This document shows, piece by piece, positions 57,459-64,000 of a DNA stretch of 64,000 bases. A program made the translations under genes and the position numbers. Under the pieces are notes generated by a model. It did no database searches, had not been told where the DNA came from, and saw nothing but the letters and a program-made list of their open reading frames with translations. The stretch is taken from the NCBI GenBank assembly GCA_965214115.1, contig CBDCAU010000007.1, positions 186,001 through 250,000 of the forward strand, read 5' to 3'. Source of the stretch: Owenweeksia sp965214115. GTDB lineage: Bacteria; Bacteroidota; Bacteroidia; Flavobacteriales; Schleiferiaceae. The stretch's first letter is position 1; every line of letters starts with the position of its first letter.

Positions 57459-59705
57459 TCAGACATTTCCCAAAATCTTCTCAATACTCTCATCATAAAC
57501 CTCCTTCCACTCTTCCACGTGCCCCCAGTCCACATCGTCAATCCGAATCGAGCCTTTGGTGACGTGGCCCAGCAAGTCAAACTCTACCCCGTTCAGCATC
57601 ATCAAATCAATAAACTGTTCTTCTTTTTCGGAAGAAACGCTGACGATGACGCGGCTCTGGCTTTCGCCGAAAAGGTAGGCGTCGCGGCGGATGGCACTGT
57701 CGGAAGTGATGTCGAAACCGAGGCCGCTCGTCATCGCTTTTTCCATTAGGCAAACGAATAAACCGCCTTCCGAAACATCGTGCGCCGAGGCCAGCAAACC
57801 TTTGCGAATCGTCATCCGAATTTGCTCTTGCAAGGCGTATTCTTCTTCCAAACTGAAAAAAGGTGCGGGCGAGGCTTCCACCCGCATAATGTCCGTCAAA
57901 TAGCGCGATTGCGAAATGTCGTTTCGATTTTCGCCAATCAAAAATATAAGGTCTCCTTTTTGTTTGTATGGGATGGTGGTGATGTGCTTTTTGCTTTCCA
58001 CGATGCCAATCATCCCGATGGTGGGCGTGGGGAAAACCGGCTCGGTGCCGCCTTGCAAAACCGTTTGGTTATAGAAACTTACGTTGCCGCCCGTCACCGG
58101 CGTATCAAATTTTTCACAGGCTTTGCCCATCCCTTTGATGGCGTTCACAAATTGCCAATACACCTCCGGATTATAAGGATTGCCAAAGTTCAAACAATTG
58201 GTAACGGCGCTCGGCACGCCGCCCGAAACGGTGATGTTTCGCGCAGCCTCAGCCACGGCTATCATCGCGCCTTTTTCGGGGTCGGCGTTTACGTAGCGGG
58301 CGTTGCAATCCACCGTCATCGCCAGCGCGCGGTCGGTGCCTTTTAGATTGACAATCGCCGCATCCGTCGCGCCGTTGGTACTCATATTCACCGTGCCCAC
58401 CATACTGTCATATTGCTGATACACAAAGCGTTTGCTCGCGATATTGGGATTGGCCATCAACTGTTTCGCCACCGCTTTCAAATCCGCGGGGACGGTAACC
58501 GCGTTGATGTCAAACTGTTGGAAAATTTTATAATAAGCGGGTTCACGATGTTCGCGGTAATAAACCGGTGCGCCACCCCCCAAAACCAGCGGCGAAGCGG
58601 GCGTTTCCGCCACCAATTCGCCGTGCCAATAGTAGCTCAGCTTATCATCGGCAACCACCTCGCCGATTTGCTCGCACGGCAAATCCCATTTGTCAAAAAT
58701 CTGCAAAACTTCGTCCTCGCGGCCTTTTTCGATGACCGCCAACATCCGTTCCTGACTTTCGCTGAGGAGGATTTCCCACGGCTGCATATCGTCCTGCCGC
58801 TGCGGCACTTTGTCCAAATCAATGCGCATCCCCACGCCGCCGGCCGCGCTCATTTCAGAAGTAGAACAGGTAATCCCCGCCGCGCCCATATCCTGCATCC
58901 CGACCACGGCGCCGGTCTTGGCCAATTCCAAAGTGGCCTCCAAAAGCAACTTTTCCTGAAACGGGTCGCCCACCTGCACGGACGGAATATCCTCGGCGCT
59001 GGCCTCCGTCAAATCCTTGCTGGCAAAGGCCGCGCCCGCGATGCCGTCCTTTCCGGTGCGCGAACCGATGATGAAAACCGGATTGCCCGCGCCGCTCGCT
59101 TTCGCGGAAAGCATCTTGTCGTTTTTCGTGTCGAGAATCCCAGCGGAAAAAGCGTTCACCAGCGGGTTTTGCTCGTAGCAATTTTCAAAATACACCTCAC
59201 CGCCCACCGTCGGTACGCCAAAAGCATTGCCGTAATCGCCGATGCCTTTCACCACGCCTTTCAAGAGCCATTGCGTGCGCTGCGTTCCTAAGTTTCCGAA
59301 TCTCAAGGAGTTAAGCTGCGCAATCGGCCGCGCGCCCATCGTAAAGATGTCGCGGTTGATGCCTCCGACGCCGGTCGCCGCGCCTTGGTAGGGTTCCAGC
59401 GCGCTGGGGTGGTTGTGGCTTTCGATTTTGAAGGCGCAGGCCAGCCCGTCGCCGATGTCCACCAAGCCCGCATTTTCCTCGCCGGCTTTCACCAGCATTT
59501 GTTGGCCGTCGCGCGGCAGCGTTTTCAGCCATACGATGGAATTTTTGTAGGAACAATGCTCGCTCCACATCACCGAGTAGATGCTCAGTTCGTTGAAGTT
59601 GGGCGCGCGGCCCAGAATTTCGGTGATTTTCTGGAATTCCTCGGGAAGGAGGCCGAGGCCTTTGGCGGTTTCTTCGGTGGTGGGGGCGAGGGTGGTGTCC
59701 GTCAT
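57459..59705 (-). CDS. purL: Phosphoribosylformylglycinamidine synthase subunit PurL
   Basis: A 748-residue small-type PurL, step four of purine synthesis, which works with separate PurQ and PurS. Seen: MWSEHCSYKNSI, CAFKIESHNHPSALEPYQGAATGVGG, IAQLNSLRFGNLG, GAAFASKDLTEASAED, MQDMGAAGITCSTSEM and the second-half GGVPSAVTNCLNFGNP, ISQSRYLTDI. The ATP-grasp-like halves are complete. Monocistronic here. Confidence 0.96.
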   Translation of the reverse strand: MTDTTLAPTTEETAKGLGLLPEEFQKITEILGRAPNFNELSIYSVMWSEHCSYKNSIVWLKTLPRDGQQMLVKAGEENAGLVDIGDGLACAFKIESHNHPSALEPYQGAATGVGGINRDIFTMGARPIAQLNSLRFGNLGTQRTQWLLKGVVKGIGDYGNAFGVPTVGGEVYFENCYEQNPLVNAFSAGILDTKNDKMLSAKASGAGNPVFIIGSRTGKDGIAGAAFASKDLTEASAEDIPSVQVGDPFQEKLLLEATLELAKTGAVVGMQDMGAAGITCSTSEMSAAGGVGMRIDLDKVPQRQDDMQPWEILLSESQERMLAVIEKGREDEVLQIFDKWDLPCEQIGEVVADDKLSYYWHGELVAETPASPLVLGGGAPVYYREHREPAYYKIFQQFDINAVTVPADLKAVAKQLMANPNIASKRFVYQQYDSMVGTVNMSTNGATDAAIVNLKGTDRALAMTVDCNARYVNADPEKGAMIAVAEAARNITVSGGVPSAVTNCLNFGNPYNPEVYWQFVNAIKGMGKACEKFDTPVTGGNVSFYNQTVLQGGTEPVFPTPTIGMIGIVESKKHITTIPYKQKGDLIFLIGENRNDISQSRYLTDIMRVEASPAPFFSLEEEYALQEQIRMTIRKGLLASAHDVSEGGLFVCLMEKAMTSGLGFDITSDSAIRRDAYLFGESQSRVIVSVSSEKEEQFIDLMMLNGVEFDLLGHVTKGSIRIDDVDWGHVEEWKEVYDESIEKILGNV

Positions 59706-59732
59706 TTTTGCGCGTCTTATTTAATAAGCGGG

Positions 59733-59740
59733 CAAAGGTA
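59733..59740 (-). promoter_or_regulatory. Putative -7 box for purL
   Basis: TACCTTTG on the minus strand, 28 bases before the purL ATG, fits TAnnTTTG; the -33 region has no clear TTG. Confidence 0.5.
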
Positions 59741-59962
59741 AGCCGAAGGCAAAACTCTAAATACGAAATGCTAAACTCTAAACAAATTCGAAATATTAAA
59801 ACAAGAAAATTCAAAACAATCACACGCGCTTCTTACGTCCGCGGTTTAGAATTTTGAAAATTTCTATTTCGTATTTGTTTAGTATTTCGGATTCAGAGTT
59901 TAGAATTTTCTCCATAGTGAACCATTCCGCCTTCATTTTTTTATAAATTCAAAACAGCAACA

Positions 59963-60658
59963 ATGGCAAAAAAAATCTTGGTTATCGGAGGCGGTTCTGG
60001 AATCGGAAGACAGATCGTAAATGATTTAATAGCAGAAAATTACGAGGTCATCGCGGCTTCGCGGAATATTGAAGAGGCGGATTTGCCAGAAGGTGTTTCG
60101 GCGCAAAAATTCGATGTTACTTCGGACGACGAACTGGATTTACCTGATGAATTGGTTGGATTGGTCTATTGCCCCGGCACCATCAATCTGAAACCCTTCG
60201 ACCGTTACAAAATCGAAAACATTCAGGAGGAATTGGAAATCAATTATTTAGGGGCGGTTCGCGTGTTGAGACAGGGCATCGAACCTTTGAAAAAAGGCAA
60301 GGGCAGCGCGGTATTTTTCAGCACGGTGGCCGTGCAGACGGGACTGCCGTTTCACAGTACGGTAAGCGCCGTGAAGGGCGCGGTGGAAGGAATGGTGCGC
60401 GCGCTGGCCGCGGAATATGCGCCGAAAATCCGCTTCAACGGCATCGCGCTTTCGCTGACGGACACACCGCTGGCCGAGCAACTCCTCAGCTCCGACAAAA
60501 AACGCGAAAACAACGCCGACCGCCACCCGATGAAAACCATCGGCGAGCCGAAAGATGCCAGCGCCGCCGCCCTGTTTTTATTGACCGAAAAGTCACGGTG
60601 GATTACGGGTCAAATTCTGAAAGTTGATGGTGGGATGTCGGCATTGCGGTCGCTCTAA
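59963..60658 (+). CDS. Short-chain dehydrogenase/reductase-family protein lacking the catalytic tyrosine
   Basis: A 231-residue SDR with the cofactor motif LVIGGGSGIGRQIV, Asn in INYLGAVRV, Ser120 in FFSTVAVQ, and Lys138, but the YxxxK motif reads VSAVK, so Val134 replaces the catalytic Tyr (codon GTA). Fold and length are normal. It lies 17 bases upstream of a flavin reductase and then a photolyase, so I infer an unusual non-reductase or tolerant SDR working with them. A known subfamily with non-Tyr SDRs beside photolyase genes seems to exist, but I cannot verify it. Confidence 0.85.
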   Translation: MAKKILVIGGGSGIGRQIVNDLIAENYEVIAASRNIEEADLPEGVSAQKFDVTSDDELDLPDELVGLVYCPGTINLKPFDRYKIENIQEELEINYLGAVRVLRQGIEPLKKGKGSAVFFSTVAVQTGLPFHSTVSAVKGAVEGMVRALAAEYAPKIRFNGIALSLTDTPLAEQLLSSDKKRENNADRHPMKTIGEPKDASAAALFLLTEKSRWITGQILKVDGGMSALRSL

Positions 60659-60675
60659 ATTCTTTCTTTTGCACT

Positions 60676-61308
60676 ATGGAATTGAAATATTTTAACGAGG
60701 CCGATTTTGAAAAGTGGGAACGCCATTTCCGCGCCAATTTTTTCAACAGCATCGGTGGTTTCAAGAGTTTGAATTTGATTGGGACGAAATCTGAGACTGG
60801 CGTTTCCAATTTGGGCTTGTTTTTTTCGGTGAGCCACATCGGCGCCAACCCGCCGCTGGTCGGGGTCATTTTTAGGCCGGAAGGCGAAGTGCCGCGCCAC
60901 ACCTTGGAAAACATCCGCGCCACGAAATTTTTTACCGTCAATTCCGTGCGGCAGCGTTTTTATGAAAAAGCGCATCAGGCGTCCGCCAAATTTGAAGCGG
61001 GCGTTTCCGAATTCGAGGCGCTCGGTTTCCGCGAGTCGTATTCCCAAAAATTTTCCGCGCCTTATGTAGAAGGGACACGCATTGCAATGGGTTTGCAATT
61101 TGTTGAGGAACAATTGATTAAAGCCAATCAAACCATTTTGGTAATTGGGAAAGTAGTGGAAACGTGGGTGGACGGCGACGCCCTTTTGGAAGATGGTTTC
61201 ATCGACCATTCGGCGGTGGACAATGTGGCGGTGAACGGTTTGGATACCTATTATTCCGCTAAAATGTTGAAGCGTTTGGAATACGCGCGACCCGATGAAA
61301 CGCCGTAG
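60676..61308 (+). CDS. Flavin reductase-like FMN-binding split-barrel protein
   Basis: A 210-residue protein with the flavin-reductase/FMN-binding barrel: FNSIGGFKSLNLIGTKSETGVSNLGLFFSVSHIGANPPLVGVIF and the flavin-binding HTLENIRATKFFTVNSV. It probably reduces or carries FMN/FAD; the adjacent photolyase uses FADH-. Lies 14 bases upstream of phr. The product is likely co-transcribed. Confidence 0.82.
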   Translation: MELKYFNEADFEKWERHFRANFFNSIGGFKSLNLIGTKSETGVSNLGLFFSVSHIGANPPLVGVIFRPEGEVPRHTLENIRATKFFTVNSVRQRFYEKAHQASAKFEAGVSEFEALGFRESYSQKFSAPYVEGTRIAMGLQFVEEQLIKANQTILVIGKVVETWVDGDALLEDGFIDHSAVDNVAVNGLDTYYSAKMLKRLEYARPDETP

Positions 61309-61322
61309 GAAAATCAGATAAA

Positions 61323-62627
61323 ATGCCCCCAAAAATCTCCCTTTTTTGGTTTCGCCGCGATTTGCGATTGGAGGATAATGCGGGATTGTACCGCGCCCTG
61401 AAAAGTGACCACCCCGTTTTGCCGATATTTATCTTCGATTCCAATATTTTGGATGAACTTCCTAAAGATGACCGCCGCGTTACTTTCATCTATCAAGAAA
61501 TTATCAATATCAAGCATTTTTTAGAGAAAGAATGCGGCAGTTCTTTATTGATAAAATATGGAAAACCGATTGACATTTACAAAGAGTTGTTGGAGGAATA
61601 TGAAATAGCTCAAATTTTCACCAATCGGGACTATGAACCGTATGCTAAAAATCGAGACATAGAAATCTATGATTTTTTAAAATCGAAAAATATTGAATTT
61701 AAAGGTTTTAAAGACCAAGTTATTTTCGATAAAAATGAGGTGCTAAAAGAAGATGGAAATCCTTACACGGTTTATACGCCTTGTATGAAAAAATGGAAAA
61801 GTAAATTGAATAACTTTTATTTAAAATCTTATCCTAATGAAAAGTATTTTTCCAACTTTTTAAAAACCAAAAAGCTGTCCGAAATTTCGTTAAAAGAAAT
61901 GGGTTTTGAAAAGGTAAACTTCACTTTTCCTTCGCGGGAATTCGATGAAGAAATTATCCGCAATTACCACAAAACGAGAAACTTCCCCGCTGATGCAGAA
62001 AGCACCACGCGGCTGAGTATGCATCTGCGTTTCGGTACAATTAGTATTCGCAAATTGGCGCGCTTGGCAAAGGAACTGAACACCAAATATTTTAATGAAT
62101 TGATTTGGCGGGATTTTTATCAAAGTATTTTATATCATTTTCCCGATTCGGCCACCGAAAATTTCCGTAGAAAATATGATGCGATTCGATGGGAAAACAA
62201 TGAAGAACATTTTAAGAAATGGTGCGAAGGAAAAACCGGCTATCCTTTGGTGGATGCCGGAATGCGCGAACTGAACGAATCCGGCTTTATGCACAACCGC
62301 GTCAGGATGCTGGTTTCCAGTTTTTTAACCAAGCATTTATTGATTGACTGGCGCTGGGGTGAGGCCTATTTTGCCGAAAAATTATTGGATTACGATATGG
62401 CGAGCAACGTCGGCGGCTGGCAGTGGGCGGCTGGCAGCGGCGTGGATGCCGCGCCTTATTTCCGCATTTTCAATCCGCACTTGCAACTGGATAAATTTGA
62501 TAAAAACCGCGAATATGTAAAGCGCTGGATTTCAGAATACGGGACGGATGATTATCCCGAAGAAATCGTGGAACATAAATGGGCGCGGCAGCGCGCGCTT
62601 GACCGATTTAAGGGTGCTTTACAATAA
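61323..62627 (+). CDS. phrB: Deoxyribodipyrimidine photolyase (cryptochrome/photolyase family)
   Basis: A 434-residue FAD photolyase: ISLFWFRRDLRLEDNAGLYRAL, antenna domain up to about residue 130, then the FAD-binding domain with STTRLSMHLRFGTISIRKL, ELIWRDFYQSILYHFP, GYPLVDAGMRELNESGFMHNRVRMLVSSFLTKHLLIDWRWGE and NVGGWQWAAGSGVDAAPYFRIFNP. It repairs cyclobutane pyrimidine dimers using light. Third gene of an SDR-flavin reductase-photolyase run. Confidence 0.95.
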   Translation: MPPKISLFWFRRDLRLEDNAGLYRALKSDHPVLPIFIFDSNILDELPKDDRRVTFIYQEIINIKHFLEKECGSSLLIKYGKPIDIYKELLEEYEIAQIFTNRDYEPYAKNRDIEIYDFLKSKNIEFKGFKDQVIFDKNEVLKEDGNPYTVYTPCMKKWKSKLNNFYLKSYPNEKYFSNFLKTKKLSEISLKEMGFEKVNFTFPSREFDEEIIRNYHKTRNFPADAESTTRLSMHLRFGTISIRKLARLAKELNTKYFNELIWRDFYQSILYHFPDSATENFRRKYDAIRWENNEEHFKKWCEGKTGYPLVDAGMRELNESGFMHNRVRMLVSSFLTKHLLIDWRWGEAYFAEKLLDYDMASNVGGWQWAAGSGVDAAPYFRIFNPHLQLDKFDKNREYVKRWISEYGTDDYPEEIVEHKWARQRALDRFKGALQ

Positions 62628-62681
62628 TTCTTTTTCTCAGAACTGGCTGCGAAGAAATTCAATTTCTGCTCTCATTTTTTA

Positions 62682-62775
62682 GCCACAAAGACACGAAGGG
62701 CACAAAGATTTTGTTACGTTGAGTTAGAGACAGTTTTTATCAAAGTAAAACTTTGAGTCTTTGAGCCTTTGTGGC
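62682..62775. repeat. Imperfect inverted repeat with GCCACAAAG ends
   Basis: GCCACAAAG (62682-62690) and CTTTGTGGC (62767-62775) bound a 94-base block including ACACGAAGG and CTTTGAGTCTTTGAGCC. A related fragment, GTGTCCTTGGCGCCTTCGTGGC, lies at about 26664-26685. Confidence 0.6.
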
Positions 62776-62793
62776 AGAAATACGAATGTATTC

Positions 62794-63879
62794 TTAAAAA
62801 GCGTGGTCTTCAAACTGCGTTTTCGCATCGCCCAAATAGGATTTTATCAATTGCTCATTTTCCATACGGCAAATCAACAGAGAATCATCTTCATCTACTA
62901 CGATAAAACCGTTCAAACCTTCGATAATTGCGAGTTTGTCTTTTTTGATACGAATTAGTGAATTTTTTGTATCAGAAATCAGTGATTTTTTAGATAAAAT
63001 AGCATTCTTATTTTCATCCAATTTGACGTGTTCGTGCAAGCTACCCCAAGTTCCTAAATCACTCCATCCAAATTGCGATGGAATGACATATACATTTTCC
63101 GATTTTTCCATTAATCCATAGTCGATGGAAACATTCTCACAGGAAGGATAAATTTTTTCAACAAATTTTTGCTCTTTTCGAGTGCCGAAAGTTTCTGCCC
63201 CCGCCTCAAAAGTAGAATGCAAATCGGGCTGATAATTTTGCAATTCTTCCATAAAAGTGGAAACCGACCAAATAAAGATGCCACTGTTCCACAAAAAATC
63301 GCCGCTGTCCAAAAAGTCTTTGGCGGTTTCCAAGTCCGGTTTTTCGGTGAACGTTTTTACCTTTTTAATTTCTGCCGTTGTATCTTCCTCAACATCAAGG
63401 TATTGAATATAACCATAACCCGTGTCGGGGCGGTGGGGCCGAATCCCCAAGGTGAAAAGTTTGCTGATACCATTTGAATTCTCGGCCGCTAATTTCACAA
63501 TGCGGGCAAATTCATCTTCGTCCGTAATCAGGTGGTCGGCGGGCGCCACCACCATTTGGGCTTGTGAGTTTTTACTGGCAATCCGGTAGGCCGCGTAGGT
63601 GATGCAGGGCGCGGTATTTCGGCGGGCGGGCTCCAAAATGATGTTTTTGCGCGGCATTTTAGGCAACTGTTTGGCCACCAAATCCTTGTAGTTTTTATGG
63701 GTGACCACCAAGATTTTATCTACGTCCGAAATCTTCTGCAAACGCCTGAAGGTCTGCTGGATAAGCGTCTCGCCCGTTCCAAGAATATCGTGGAATTGCT
63801 TAGGAAATTGGCTGGTGCTGACGGGCCAAAATCGGCTGCCGATGCCACCGGCCATTATCACACTGAAAGTGTTGTTCAT
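62794..63879 (-). CDS. manC: Mannose-1-phosphate guanylyltransferase
   Basis: Makes GDP-mannose from mannose-1-phosphate and GTP. Start at 63879 gives MNNTFSVIMAGGIGSRFWPV, with the GxGxRxxP signature, PKQFHDILGTGETLIQQTFRRL, ILEPARRNTAPCITYAAYRI, VVAPADHLITDE, FTEKPDLETAKDFL, GDFLWNSGIFIW and SQFGWSDLGTWGSL. The frame is open further but that part precedes the usual start. Supplies a sugar nucleotide for exopolysaccharide and O-antigen. It is 361 residues, without the fused isomerase. Confidence 0.95.
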   Translation of the reverse strand: MNNTFSVIMAGGIGSRFWPVSTSQFPKQFHDILGTGETLIQQTFRRLQKISDVDKILVVTHKNYKDLVAKQLPKMPRKNIILEPARRNTAPCITYAAYRIASKNSQAQMVVAPADHLITDEDEFARIVKLAAENSNGISKLFTLGIRPHRPDTGYGYIQYLDVEEDTTAEIKKVKTFTEKPDLETAKDFLDSGDFLWNSGIFIWSVSTFMEELQNYQPDLHSTFEAGAETFGTRKEQKFVEKIYPSCENVSIDYGLMEKSENVYVIPSQFGWSDLGTWGSLHEHVKLDENKNAILSKKSLISDTKNSLIRIKKDKLAIIEGLNGFIVVDEDDSLLICRMENEQLIKSYLGDAKTQFEDHAF

Positions 63880-63952
63880 CCTGATGATTTGAGAACGGCG
63901 AAAGTAGGAAATCACGACACTTTTTGGAAAGAAAATGACAGCGATTCTTTTG

Positions 63953-63960
63953 TAAATTCG
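63953..63960 (+). promoter_or_regulatory. Possible -7 box for a gene starting at the window edge
   Basis: TAAATTCG, a TAnnTTTG variant, lies 34 bases before an ATG at 63995. Only two codons (Met-Leu) of any gene remain in the window, so the gene cannot be identified. Confidence 0.25.
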
Positions 63961-64000
63961 CGCTTTTCGCAAAAATTCAACGCCCGCAATTTTTATGCTA

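Overview
The window looks like a chromosomal segment of a Bacteroidota bacterium, plausibly a Saprospira-like or Flavobacteriia-like lineage. Seen directly: three large secreted proteins end in type IX secretion (T9SS) type A sorting domains; porT, a RemB-like outer-membrane protein, exosortase XrtF, a fused SecDF, type III glutamine synthetase, and the folP-cdaA and ubiE-porT pairs are present; promoters fit the Bacteroidota TAnnTTTG -7 pattern. No rRNA, CRISPR array, prophage or intact insertion sequence was found.

Layout. 0-5 kb: end of a polysaccharide nucleotide-sugar enzyme, RemB-like protein, XrtF with its partner, then a sulfotransferase-like protein coupled to a class IV aminotransferase. 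5-9 kb: a VOC protein, a small secreted protein and a 1085-residue BNR/GEVED T9SS substrate. 9-13 kb: a CorA-type transporter with an altered signature, then an AT-rich type II restriction-modification pair. 13-24 kb: mostly housekeeping (FAD oxidoreductase, porT-ubiE, satD-DUF3307, prmC, HU, fmt, recQ, a P-loop ATPase, Mpo1-like, DUF493, a sterol-desaturase-type hydroxylase that appears frameshifted). 24.6-28.2 kb: an AT-rich accessory patch with DUF6688, a DUF4160/DUF2442-XRE module, an internally deleted RhuM gene and a partly duplicated DUF6090 gene. 28-40 kb: DUF2490-carbonic anhydrase, two further T9SS substrates, a YjjG/FemAB/polysaccharide-deacetylase operon, a 17-copy 7-bp minisatellite touching radC, and YceI. 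39.7-53.8 kb: SecDF, a ParE-type toxin-antitoxin pair, TatA, a Ca/cation antiporter, a Fic protein, GlnN, an ABC permease, a DoxX-like protein, folP-cdaA and a PEGA/SHOCT lipoprotein. 53.9-57.4 kb: tRNA-Arg(ACG) inside an array of decayed tRNA-like copies, a PIN toxin with a frameshifted antitoxin, clpS-plsY, a hydrolase and two MITE-like elements. 57.4-64 kb: purL, an SDR/flavin reductase/photolyase cluster and mannose-1-phosphate guanylyltransferase.

How it fits together. Envelope and export dominate: SecDF, TatA, PorT and XrtF are export components, and the T9SS proteins are cargo. CapD-like, RemB-like, XrtF, deacetylase/FemAB and manC functions point to exopolysaccharide or O-antigen production. 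The most unusual structures are non-coding: five exactly 28-bp-phased operator-like repeats before satD, the tRNA-derived array, recurring TCCCG/CGGGA hairpins, paired 143-bp palindromic elements, and two minisatellites. Two genes carry probable single-base frameshifts that could be biological or assembly errors.
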